Both the position numbers and the translations under genes were made by a program. This document shows, one piece after another, positions 7,923 through 17,100 of a stretch of 49,183 bases of DNA (positions are counted from its first letter, which is position 1; the number at the start of each line of letters is the position of its first letter). The notes under the pieces are model-generated. The model was not told the origin of the DNA. It did no database searches and saw only the letters and a list, made by a program, of their open reading frames with translations. Source of the stretch: Chloroflexota bacterium (GTDB taxonomy: Bacteria > Chloroflexota > Dehalococcoidia > SZUA-161 > SpSt-899); assembly GCA_013203045.1 (NCBI GenBank), contig JABMQN010000109.1:1-49183 (forward strand), read 5' to 3'.

Positions 7923-9869
7923 ATGGGTCATGTTTATACCGACCGAGAAAAATGCAGGGGTGGTTATGCCTGTATTCGCAGTTGCCCAGTCAAGGCAATC
8001 AGAGTAAGGGAGGGCCTGGCCGAGGTGGTGGAAGAGCGCTGCATTGACTGTGGTGCATGTTTCCAGGTGTGTGAATCACATGCACAACAGTTTGATGGAG
8101 ATACCAATGTAGTTTGGAAGCTATTGGAACAATATCCATCGGTAATTGCTGTCCTTTCCTCCTCATTTGCTGCTGGATTCCCAGAGGTACGCCCAGGACA
8201 ATTGGTGACTGCCATCAAAGATATGGGATTCGATGAAGTATTTGAGGACTCTTTTGGTAACGATCTTGTCTCTCAAAAGTACGTCAAGCTGTTAAAGAAA
8301 AGAGACAATAAGGCTATCCTTTCATCCAATTGCTGCGTTGTGGTTAGCTACATCGAAAGGTACCGCCCCCAGTTAATCGGTAATTTGGCACCCATTGTTT
8401 CACCCATGATTGCTACGGGCAGACTGATTAAGCAGCACCATAATCCGGAGGCCAAAGTGGTATATATTAGTCCTTGCGTATCCAAAAAGATGGGAAGCAG
8501 AGACGAAAAGGTTTATGGGGCCATTGATGCTGCCCTGAGCTTTACTGAGTTGAAAGAAATGTTCGCTGAAAAGGGGATTGTTCCTGAATCTGTGGCAGAC
8601 AGCCTAATATCAGATCCCAAGTCCAACATTGGCCGTCTGCTTGCGATATCCGAAAGTCCACCCAGAACCACCAAGCTACCTGATGATACTAATATAGGTG
8701 ATACTATCAACACCTCCCGCAGAGACTATATGACCAATGTCCTGCGTGAATTCGAAACAGGCAATATTACAGCCAAGTTCGTTAACCTTTGTTTTCATGA
8801 GGGATGTACTGATGGGCTACGCGTTGACAATGACCTTTCTGTTGAGAGACAAAAAGAAATCCTCACCAAATATGCAAATAGCGAGGCAGACCTGCTTCAA
8901 ATTGAAAGAGATTTACAGGAATATGCCAGCATTGACCTCAGTCGTCAGTTCACCAATCGAAATATCAAGCTACCTGCTCCCAGGGAGGAGGATATACAAA
9001 CGGTTTTAAATAGAATTGGCAAAGTAGACCACATTCAACAACTTAACTGCGGTGCTTGTGGATATAGAACCTGTCGTGATATGGCTATTGGCGTCTGCCA
9101 GGGTCTTGCTGAGCCTACTATGTGCTGGCCGAATGTCGTTGAAGAGTTGAAAGATAATCAAGAAGCGTTAATACAGGCAGAGAAACTATCCTCTCTCGGC
9201 CAGATGGCAGCGTCTGTTGCTCACGAGGTCAACAACCCATTGTCCGGCGTTTTGATCTATACCAGACTGTTAACAAAAAAAATTAAAAACAATACTTTTT
9301 CTGAACAGGAAGCGCTGGGCTACCTTGCAAAAATGGATTCAGAGATCGAGCGCAGTTCGAGGATAATTAAGAATCTTTTAGATTTCTCGCGCCAGTTTGA
9401 GCCATCGTTTAGGACAGTTGATGTTAATGAAGTTATAGAGAAAGCCCTCTCCTTAGTAGGCCATCAAGCCGAGATCAATAACATCGAGGTAATAGAATAC
9501 CGGAATCCCTCGCTACCCATGGTGACCGCCGATTTCGACCAACTTCGGCAAGTTTTAATCAATCTCACCCTGAATGCAATTCAAGCCATGCCTGATGGGG
9601 GCAAGCTAACCCTTCGCACTTCGCTAGAAGATGATCAGATCAGGATTGATGTTGCTGATACCGGCTGCGGTATTTCCGAAGAGAATATGCATAAACTCTT
9701 TACCCCCTTCTTCACCACCAAAGAGAAGGGGCAAGGCGTAGGTTTAGGATTAGCTGTAATCCACGGGATCATTCAAAGGCACAAGGGAAGGATTGAAGTT
9801 GAAAGTGAGGTGGGGAAGGGAACTATCTTCACTATTTATTTGGGAGTTCAAGATGAAGAAGGGAGTTAA
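7923..9869 (+). CDS. Histidine kinase with [FeFe]-hydrogenase-like H-cluster sensor domain
   Basis: 648 aa, soluble. An N-terminal ferredoxin (~10-55) has a second cluster of normal CIDCGACFQVC type, but the first reads CRGGYACIRSCP, with Gly where a ligand Cys is expected. An H-cluster-type domain (~60-350) keeps cysteines of all three motifs in altered form: SSNCCVVV (L1), ISPCVSKK (L2) and CFHEGCTDG (L3). A Fes-type [4Fe-4S] motif follows (CGACGYRTC, ~373-383), then a HisKA H-box (ASVAHEVNNPLSG) and a HATPase (N-box NLTLNAIQAMP, G-box GQGVGLGLAV). Sensory group C/D hydrogenases coupled to kinases are known; this one probably senses H2 or redox state. GAGGAGG precedes the ATG. It overlaps the NtrC-type gene by 17 nt, so that protein is the likely cognate regulator. 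Confidence 0.9.
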   Translation: MGHVYTDREKCRGGYACIRSCPVKAIRVREGLAEVVEERCIDCGACFQVCESHAQQFDGDTNVVWKLLEQYPSVIAVLSSSFAAGFPEVRPGQLVTAIKDMGFDEVFEDSFGNDLVSQKYVKLLKKRDNKAILSSNCCVVVSYIERYRPQLIGNLAPIVSPMIATGRLIKQHHNPEAKVVYISPCVSKKMGSRDEKVYGAIDAALSFTELKEMFAEKGIVPESVADSLISDPKSNIGRLLAISESPPRTTKLPDDTNIGDTINTSRRDYMTNVLREFETGNITAKFVNLCFHEGCTDGLRVDNDLSVERQKEILTKYANSEADLLQIERDLQEYASIDLSRQFTNRNIKLPAPREEDIQTVLNRIGKVDHIQQLNCGACGYRTCRDMAIGVCQGLAEPTMCWPNVVEELKDNQEALIQAEKLSSLGQMAASVAHEVNNPLSGVLIYTRLLTKKIKNNTFSEQEALGYLAKMDSEIERSSRIIKNLLDFSRQFEPSFRTVDVNEVIEKALSLVGHQAEINNIEVIEYRNPSLPMVTADFDQLRQVLINLTLNAIQAMPDGGKLTLRTSLEDDQIRIDVADTGCGISEENMHKLFTPFFTTKEKGQGVGLGLAVIHGIIQRHKGRIEVESEVGKGTIFTIYLGVQDEEGS

Positions 9870-11217
9870 AATCCTTATAGTAGATGATGAGACTGTCGTC
9901 CGTGAATCGCTTCAGGATTGGTTGATGGATTCTAGCTACCCGGTGCTCACTGCAGAAAATGGCTTACAAGCTCTGGAGATCATGGAAAAAGAGAGGGTAG
10001 AAATTCTCATCACCGATCTGGTTATGCCGGGTATGGACGGGATAGAGCTGATGAAGAAAGCTAAGGACATCCTGCCCAACATCCAGGTGATCATCGTCAC
10101 CGCCTATGCGAGCATCCCCACAGCCATTACTGCTATGAAAGAAGGAGCTTATGACTATATCGAGAAGCCCATCTCTCCCGAGAGAGTGGAATCAGTACTC
10201 GAGAGATTAGTCGATCTTAAAGGGTTAATTGAGGAGAACCGTTCCCTGCGACAAAAATTAGAGGACAGCTACCGATTTGAGAATATCATCGCTAAAAGCC
10301 CTGAGATGCAGCGGATCATTGAGGTTATCAAAATCGTGGCAAAAAGCACCGCCACGGTATTGATAACTGGTCAAAGTGGTACTGGCAAAGAGCTGGTGGC
10401 TCGTGCCATCCACTCTCAGAGCACATGTCATGATAAACCATTTATCGCGGTGAATTGCGCTGCCTTACCGGAAACACTCTTGGAGAGTGAGTTGTTTGGC
10501 CATGAGAAGGGTTCCTTCACTGGAGCTTACGTTCAGAAAAAGGGAAGATTTGAGCTCGCCGATCAGGGGACATTTTTCTTAGATGAGATTGGTGAGATAA
10601 GCGCCAACATTCAAGCTCATTTATTGCGAGTATTGGAAGAAAAAGCATTTACCAGGGTTGGTGGTAATACGGAGATTAAGGTAGATGTGAGGATTATCTC
10701 AGCAACCAATAAGGACTTGAAAAAGGCTATAGCAAGCGGCGAATTCCGGGAAGACCTTTACTATCGACTCAACGTAGTTAACATCGAATTACCTCCATTG
10801 AAAGACAGGGGGGGGGATGTTCAGCTCCTGGCGGAACATTTTCTGAAAAAGTCTGCCCTGGAGAATAAGAAAGAGGTTACCGGGTTTTCTCCCGAAGTAA
10901 TGGAATTTTTATTGCGTTATGACTGGCCGGGAAATATTCGTGAATTGAAAAACTGTATTGAACGGGCTGTCATCCTTGCCAGGGATTCTTTGATCGAGGT
11001 TACCGACCTGCCTGAACAAGGCAGCTCCTTGTCGCATTCAGTTGCAATAGGGAAAAGCCTTAAAGAGATGGAGAAAAACCATATCCTGGATGTCCTTCAT
11101 GAAACCAAAGGAAATTACAGTAAAACAGCTAGAGTCTTGGGGATTACCAGAATGACACTCTACAACAAAGTGAAAGAATATGAACTTGATGTAAAAAATA
11201 TAGACATAGCTGGCTAA
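9853..11217 (+). CDS. NtrC-family sigma-54-dependent response regulator
   Basis: 454 aa. REC domain (~5-120; LIVDDE, phospho-Asp in ITDLVMPGMDG, EKP), then the AAA+ domain with Walker A GQSGTGKE, a GAFTGA loop present as GSFTGA, Walker B TFFLDEIGE and arginine-finger region FREDLYYRLNV. A Fis-type HTH is at the C-terminus (GNYSKTARVLGITRMTLYNK). The ATG at 9853 (MKKGVKILIVDD) is the family-like start. It overlaps the end of the upstream kinase. It needs sigma-54, encoded at 6802, and the next gene downstream has a strong sigma-54 promoter, so the local circuit looks self-contained. Confidence 0.95.
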   Translation: MKKGVKILIVDDETVVRESLQDWLMDSSYPVLTAENGLQALEIMEKERVEILITDLVMPGMDGIELMKKAKDILPNIQVIIVTAYASIPTAITAMKEGAYDYIEKPISPERVESVLERLVDLKGLIEENRSLRQKLEDSYRFENIIAKSPEMQRIIEVIKIVAKSTATVLITGQSGTGKELVARAIHSQSTCHDKPFIAVNCAALPETLLESELFGHEKGSFTGAYVQKKGRFELADQGTFFLDEIGEISANIQAHLLRVLEEKAFTRVGGNTEIKVDVRIISATNKDLKKAIASGEFREDLYYRLNVVNIELPPLKDRGGDVQLLAEHFLKKSALENKKEVTGFSPEVMEFLLRYDWPGNIRELKNCIERAVILARDSLIEVTDLPEQGSSLSHSVAIGKSLKEMEKNHILDVLHETKGNYSKTARVLGITRMTLYNKVKEYELDVKNIDIAG

Positions 11218-11273
11218 TATTTTTACATATTATAAAGCGGCGTAAATCATTATCCCTCTTTGGTGAAGAAAAT

Positions 11274-11310
11274 AAAAGGCTATCCGGAATTATCGGGATA
11301 GCCTTTTCTC
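11274..11310 (+). terminator. Rho-independent terminator after ntrC-like gene
   Basis: Perfect 12-bp inverted repeat AAAAGGCTATCC (11274-11285) / GGATAGCCTTTT (11296-11307), ending in a short T run. It separates the rpoN-kinase-NtrC operon from the next gene, which has its own promoter. Confidence 0.8.
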
Positions 11311-11361
11311 GTATCTGTGGTACATACAATTGAAAATGATTGCAACAAAAGGAAATAAAGT

Positions 11362-11377
11362 TGGCCAAATAATTGCA
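11362..11377 (+). promoter_or_regulatory. Sigma-54 (-24/-12) promoter
   Basis: TGGCCAAATAATTGCA: GG and GC are exactly 10 nt apart, and TGGC and TTGCA match the consensus TGGCACG-N4-TTGCA closely. Predicted start near 11388, 73 nt before the ATG at 11461. It sits directly after the NtrC-like gene and its terminator, so activation by that protein is plausible. Confidence 0.7.
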
Positions 11378-11460
11378 TATACCTAAGGGTGAGCACAAGT
11401 ATTTCAAGTAATGAAGCAAACTGTGCCGACTATTGAAAAATAAAAAAGGAGGTAAATAAA

Positions 11461-12168
11461 ATGAAACCGGTATTGATCGTAGAGGATGAGGCTATCATGA
11501 GGGATTCCATGAGAGACTGGCTTAAGGATGGGGGGTACGATGTTGAAACAGCAGAACGTGGGGAAGAGGCTCTGGCAAAGATCGGTGAGGTTGACTATGG
11601 TATTGTGGTTCTCGATATGAAGTTGCCGGGAAAGAGCGGGCTAAATGTGCTAAAGGAGGCGAGGGCACGAAATCCACAGCTTAAAGGGGTCATCATGACC
11701 GCCTACCCCACGGTAGAGACAGCGGTAGAGGCGATGAAAAGTGGCGCTCTCGATTATCTAGTTAAACCTGTCGATCCAAATGCACTGGAACAATTGATTG
11801 CAGAGACGCTTGGAAGCGTTCAGGTGGAGATAAGGCCTATTGCTCCCGTAATTGAGGAACCCGTAATTGAGCAACCCTTAATAGAGGAAGTAAAGAAGGT
11901 AAGGAATATAGTCTTCACTAAGCTCCACCCTGAGTGTACGCTATGTCACTTTTCTGGTTATTCAGATATGTGTCAATTGACCCAAGCTGGTACATGCGTT
12001 TATCATGAAGGCTTAAAGGAAATGAAATCTCTCAGGAACGATTGTACGCTATGTCAATATTCTGGTTATTCAGATATGTGTGAAATGACCGACGCTGGTA
12101 CATGCGTTTATAAGGAAGGCTTAAAGGAAATGAAGTCTCTCAGGAAACAATCAGAGGGCCTCCACTGA
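11461..12168 (+). CDS. Response regulator with two C-terminal Cys-rich repeats
   Basis: 235 aa. Residues ~1-120 are a REC domain close to that of the NtrC protein upstream (LIVEDEAIMRDSMRDWL, LDMKLPGKSG, KPVDP). A linker with EEPVIEQPLIEE repeats follows. Residues ~159-230 hold two tandem 36-residue units, each C-x2-C-x8-C-x7-C and each ending GLKEMKSLR. I know no name for this module. Four regularly spaced Cys per unit suggest Zn or Fe-S binding, so it may be a metal- or redox-responsive output or input. GGAGG lies 6 nt before the start codon, and a sigma-54 promoter lies at 11362. No DNA-binding domain is visible. Confidence 0.88.
   Translation: MKPVLIVEDEAIMRDSMRDWLKDGGYDVETAERGEEALAKIGEVDYGIVVLDMKLPGKSGLNVLKEARARNPQLKGVIMTAYPTVETAVEAMKSGALDYLVKPVDPNALEQLIAETLGSVQVEIRPIAPVIEEPVIEQPLIEEVKKVRNIVFTKLHPECTLCHFSGYSDMCQLTQAGTCVYHEGLKEMKSLRNDCTLCQYSGYSDMCEMTDAGTCVYKEGLKEMKSLRKQSEGLH
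11935..12150 (+). repeat. Two 108-bp tandem repeats encoding the Cys-rich units
   Basis: Units 11935-12042 and 12043-12150 are in frame and nearly identical in DNA, for example GGTTATTCAGATATGTGT and GGCTTAAAGGAAATGAA in both. This suggests a fairly recent duplication. All four Cys codons are kept in both units. Confidence 0.9.
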
Positions 12169-12320
12169 CAAGGATTGAAGCTGCAACAGCAGGAAATCTG
12201 CTCCTGTCCTTAAGCTAGGTCACACCAACGTAGTGTGTCTGGGAAAAAGATCTGAATATCTTGTAAGAGAGTCGGTATCTCTAGTTAAGTGCAGCTAAAA
12301 TTACTGAGATGGTCTACTAA

Positions 12321-12361
12321 AAAGAAGAGACTTCAGTAAACAACTGAAGTCTCTTCTTTTT
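12321..12361 (+). terminator. Strong rho-independent terminator
   Basis: 16-bp perfect stem AAAGAAGAGACTTCAG/CTGAAGTCTCTTCTTT with loop TAAACAA, followed by T residues. It ends the transcript of the Cys-repeat response regulator. The 150 bp before it hold no gene. Confidence 0.9.
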
Positions 12362-12565
12362 CTATTCTGAATATGGAGTATGGCAGAGTCCAGTAGGTCT
12401 TTGGAGAAGCAATGAACAATCCTCTTCATCCTTTAAATCGAGGGGGTTAAGCAGAGGGGGCTCCTGGATTCTCGTCATTCCCGCTATTCAGAGATTTCTC
12501 GTCTCCCTGTTCAACATGTTCAACAAATAGGATATTGTCGGTTTCAATTCCTAAGCGGGGAACTA

Positions 12566-12961
12566 TTAATGGTTATGGCAATCGTCTTCCCCCCCACCAC
12601 AGGTCTGATCCGCGGTTATGATCGAAAGATTGCCGGCTAAAATGGCATCTATCACAGGGCCTATCTCGGGACGCTGGGAATCATAGTATACATCGATTCC
12701 AACCTGATTGAATCCCATTAGCGGACGCATTCCTATTCCACTAACAACAAGAGCACTAACTTTCAAACCTGCCAGGTTATTTACGGGCACCATTCAGCCG
12801 CCCTGCACGTGCTCCTGATTAGGCACAACAGTCACATTGCTAATAGCCCCATCTTCCACATCAACCAGTGTAAAAACAGGGCAATGCCCGAAATGGCCTG
12901 ATCTCAGTCCTTCAAGTCCTCCGGCTCCTTCCGATGGAACCGCTATTCTTCCGTTTTGCAT
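12566..12961 (-). CDS. NifX/NifB-family Fe-Mo cluster-binding protein, probable selenoprotein
   Basis: 131 aa when the TGA at 12794-12796 is read as Sec56. The protein carries the signature of the dinitrogenase FeMo-cofactor-binding fold: GHFGHCPVFTLVDVEDG, then NQEHVQGG-U-MVPVN, GIGMRPLMGFNQVGIDVYYD and ADQTCGGGEDDCHNH. In relatives the residue after QGG is Cys. The UGA keeps the frame exactly, and both sides are collinear with the family. The start at 12961 (MQNGRIAVPSEG) is supported by AGGGGGA about 9 nt upstream; an in-frame start at 13012 lacks similarity. The gene is monocistronic. Relatives bind Mo-Fe-S clusters, and a Mo/W-dependent formate dehydrogenase lies 4 kb away, but its own role is unknown. 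Confidence 0.8.
12766..12778 (-). promoter_or_regulatory. Candidate SECIS hairpin of the NifX-like gene
   Basis: Fifteen nt after the UGA the mRNA reads AACCUGGCAGGUU: a 5-bp stem with loop GGC and a possible A-U pair below a bulged U (12779). Distance and loop G resemble the mvhD elements in this window. The stem is short, so confidence is lower. Confidence 0.55.
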
Positions 12962-13069
12962 GCAGTGGATCCCCCTAACATAATGCTTAGTATTTAGTAT
13001 AGTGTAAAGCATTGCATCGATTGGCGCAAAGTCTGAGGCACAAAATTCACAACTGCCGAGGAAGTGGAA

Positions 13070-13107
13070 AATGAACTACCCCGCCGCAAGCGGCGGGGTA
13101 GTTCATT
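13070..13107. repeat. Perfect 18-bp palindrome, REP/IS-end-like
   Basis: Arms AATGAACTACCCCGCCGC (13070-13087) and its exact complement (13090-13107), separated by AA. Such GC-rich hairpins resemble REP elements or solo IS200/IS605 ends. No transposase is nearby and no T run follows, so a terminator is less likely. It cuts into a short minus-strand open frame (about 13108-13263) that may be a gene remnant, and it lies next to a decayed gene. Confidence 0.7.
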
Positions 13108-13222
13108 GGGGTCAAGACTGAGTTTGCCGCTGAATACGATATCCTTCAGCAACGGCATGCAGCACTCCCTGGGTTCTAGTTTAAACTGATACGGGCTCTT
13201 CTTTGCGCGATCCTTCAATACC

Positions 13223-14137
13223 TTGGCCACAATAGGCTTGAACCAGATAATCGGAGATATCATTGATTTTTATCTCAGGCCCGGCAGCCCGTCTAAGTCC
13301 AGCCATACAAACGCCAACCCGTTCGACCTTATAGCAAGTCTGCAAAAAAAGTACCATACTTTTCTAACCGATAAAGTCGTCGCTGAGGAGGAATCCAAAT
13401 ACGTCTTCTCGCACGAACTGAAGGACTATCCGCAAGCAGATCGGGTAATGACCACATGTGCTTTCAGTAAAACACATGACCATTTGCTTCAAGGAGAACT
13501 GTACGACCTGCCACGAGTCGATGGGAAACCCTACAATTGCTGGATGTTGTTCAGCAATTGGGGTGCTCCGAGCATTCATCAAAAACACATATCAGAACTG
13601 GTAGAGCGCCTGGCCAATACCGGCGCCAAAGAGGTCATATGTTTTCACGACGACTGCTATAACACACTGGCTGCCCTGGCCCCGGAACTCGGAATAGAAG
13701 TCCCTTCCGCCCGGTTCATCTTTCAGAATACCTAGCAGAGTACCTTCGAGCCAACAAGAAACGGATAAATCACTGGATATTGACATTGCCTATCAGCGTG
13801 CTTGTGCTTCGCGATATACACCGGAGAAAGAGCATTTTGTGGATGAATTGTTTGAACTGGCGGGAGCACGCAGAGTTGAGCGAACTCACGACCGCGAAAA
13901 TGCCCTGTGCTGTGCCAGTATCCAGTTACTGTTGGGAAACGGTGACCCCGAACCTGCCCAGAAAAGCATGTATTGGATGCCAAAAACAACGGGGCTTAAG
14001 CCATGGTGTGCCTTTGTCCCATGTGCTCAAACAATCTTTCAGAGGTTGCTGCTGCGCACGATATGCTTCTTGTTTTCTTGGGAGATATCGCCCGCATGGC
14101 GCTTGGGGAGATCGAGGTTCCAATTACAAACCGTTGA
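13223..14137 (+). pseudogene. Decayed HdrB/HdrD-type CCG-domain Fe-S protein
   Basis: Reading through three frames gives one collinear protein. Frame A has CWMLFSNWGAP and CFHDDCYNTLAALAPELGIE (first CCG domain). After a shift near 13700 comes RPVHLSEYLAEYLRANKKRI. After a second near 13770 comes DIAYQRACASRYTPEKEHF, with ENALCCASIQLLLGNGDPEP. After a third near 13990 comes MVCLCPMCSNNLSEV, ending at a TGA at 14135-14137. These are the cysteine motifs of the CCG family (HdrB/HdrD/GlpC). At least three frameshifts and no intact start make this a pseudogene; clustered sequencing errors are less likely since neighbours are intact. It is probably a relic of another Hdr subunit. Confidence 0.75.
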
Positions 14138-14165
14138 TATAGCCAGCAAGTATCAACACCATTCT

Positions 14166-17100
14166 TTAACTGGTACATAGTGCAGATGTTTTTGCCAGCA
14201 CCTGTTCATCTTTATAGTGCTGCAAAGATATCGCTTTGCGCGGGCAGACACTCGCACAGATTCCGCAACCCTGGCAGGCCGCTGCCTCAATCACCACTGC
14301 ATTCCGGTCACCAAACTTGGGAACCCCAAATGGGCAGGCACGCACGCAGGTCAGGCATGCCACGCATTTATCTTCATCTACAACCGATATAACACCGCCT
14401 GTCATCAAATGCGATTGTGAAAGAATGGTCATTGCCCGCGATGCAGCCCCCTGTGCCTGGGCAATCGATTCCGAAATGAACTTAGGAGCATGGGCCAGCC
14501 CGCTAAGGTACATTCCCTCATTAACGAAATCGAGTGGGCGAAGTTTGAGGTGCGCTTCCATGTAGAATCCATCAGCGGTGAGCGGCAGTTTAAGTTTGCT
14601 GGCAAACTGTATGGCATCCGGCTGAGGACGTATGCCCGCACTCAAAATAACATGATTGGCGTCGATAAGCAGATCTATTCCCAGAACAGCATCAAACACC
14701 TTCACCTTAAGCTTCCCGGATTCCTCAATAACCTCTGGCTTCCTCTCTGCATCATAACGAACAAAGGTCACGCCAAGGTCTCTGGCCTCTCGATATTTCA
14801 GTTCCTTCATGGCATAGGTTCGCATATCACGATAGAGAACATAAATATCCATATCAGGGTTGAGTTCTTTGAGCTTTAAGGCATTCTTCACGGCATGGCT
14901 ACAGCAAACCCGGCTGCAATATTCATGCCCCGGCTCGCGAGAACCGACACACTGAATCATTACCACTGAGCCCGTCTGAGAAGCATTCAGTTCTCCCTTA
15001 GCGATGCGCCCCTCCAGTTCCTTCTGGGTTAGCACCTTCTCAGATTGACCGTAAAGGTATTCGCCTTGAGGCTTGTACTCGGTTGCCCCGGTCGCCAGAA
15101 TCACGATGCCATGATCAAATTCGACTATTTCTTTGGCAGCGGTGCTGATTCTTGTTTTGTAGTTGCCGACGTATCCGGAGAAATCCTTTACACTGGCACC
15201 GGTATGCACTGTGATTTTGGGCTCCGCCTCTATCTGCTGCTGAAGCGAGGCTACCAGTGCCTGCGGATCGGATCCCTCAAGAGTATAGTAGAGATGCCGC
15301 GCATTGCCACCCAGTTCATCCTCTTTTTCAACAAGCACCGATTCAAAACCCTGGGCAGCCAGGCCGAGGGCAGCCGTCATCCCGGTCACTCCTCCGCCAA
15401 TCACCAGCCCTTTCCGGGTCAGGGGAGATGTTGATTGATGTAGAGGCTCAAGCGTAGCAGACCGGGCAACCGCCATCCTCACCAGGTCTTTGGACTTTTC
15501 TGTTGCCTCATCCGGGTAACTGGCGTGAACCCAGGAACACTGATCGCGGATATTGGCCATCTCGAACAGGAATTTGTTCAAGCCTGCTTCCATACAGGTA
15601 TCCTGAAAAAGCGGTTCATGAGTGCGGGGGCTGCAGGATGCCACCACCACCCGATTGAGTTCGTGCTCTTTGATGATCTCCATTATTTTGGCGGTGGAAT
15701 CGGTGGAACAGGTATAAAGAAATTCCTGGGCATAGACGACACCGGGGAGGGAACCGGAGTATTCGACCACAGCCGGAACGTCAACCACCCTGGCAATATT
15801 GGTTCCGCAACGACAGACAAATACACCTATACGAGGCTCCTGCCCACTGACATCAGTTTCGGGGGGAAGTTCCTTCTCGGTAACCAGCGAGCCGCGAGCC
15901 TGGGCAATTCCCTGAGATGCCAGAAAGGCGGCGCTGCTGGCATTCATCACTGATTCGGGAATATCCATAGGAGCATCAAAAGCTCCGGATACGTAAATCC
16001 CCTGGTGTGAAGTAAGATTGGGAGAAAGTTCATCCGTCCGGCAGAATCCGAACCGGTCGGTATCGATGGAAAGTGTTTGAGCAAGTTGCCCGGCACTTTC
16101 AGAAGGTTCCAGCCCAACTGAGAGAATCACCATATCGAATTCTCCCTGGACCTTGTTCCCATCATCTCCCTGATACTCAATCAGTAAATTATTACTTTGC
16201 TGCAATTCTTTAACCGTTGAAGGTATACCACGAACATAGCTTACTCCAAACTTGTCCCGCGCCGATTCATAATAACGCTCGAAACCCTTACCGAAAGCCC
16301 TGATATCGTTGTAAAAAATAGTCGGCTGAATACTGGAATCGTGCTCTCTGGCGATTATCGCCTGTTTGGTCGCATACATACAACAAACGGAGCTGCAATA
16401 TTCGCGGTCGCAAGTTTCATCCCTCGAACCGACGCACTGAATCCAGGCGATTTTCCTCGGGTGCCTGGCATCAGATGGCCGCATCACCTGGCCCTGAAAC
16501 GGCCCCGAAGCTGATAAAATGCGCTCAAACTGGAGACTGGTGACGACGTTTGGCATTCGCCCGTAACCATACTCACCCTTGAGTATCGTGGGGTCAAATG
16601 GCTGAAATCCCGGGGCTACGATAATCGAACCCACTTCTATCGTCTCTACTGTGTCCTCATCCTCCAGTTTAATTGCCTCGGCCTGGCAAACATTGAAACA
16701 TCCCTTACATTCCATCTCGCCCAGAATGCGAATACAGTGCTGCGGGTCACGCGTGTATTTAAGCGGGATTGCTTGCGGGAACGGGATGTGGGTTGCCTTG
16801 CGCGTTGCAAGTCTTTCATCGAACTCCTTGGGAATCACGATCGGGCATGTATTAATTCGTTCGATGGCGTTTTCGGGACACGCTTCCAGACATTTCCAGC
16901 ATCCGCTGCAATCGGCCACATCGTAGATTGGCTTATCACAATTGCATATTTCGGCCTGTTCGTAGCTGCAACTGATGCCTATCGTCAGCACATCGCTACG
17001 CTTGAGAAGTCCCCGTTTTTCAAATTCATACAATGCGCGAACATCGCAACCCCGCACCACGGCAGCTATCCGCTTACCAGGGTATTTGGCCAGAATTCGC

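Noticed and set aside
12170-12320. Small RNA or gene between the Cys-repeat regulator and its terminator
   Set aside because: No open frame with a ribosome site and no convincing fold or promoter; treated as the 3' untranslated region.
13108-13263. Minus-strand open frame (ending in the palindrome) as a real gene
   Set aside because: It has protein-like composition but no recognised family, is cut by the palindrome and overlaps the decayed plus-strand gene. I mention it only as a possible remnant.
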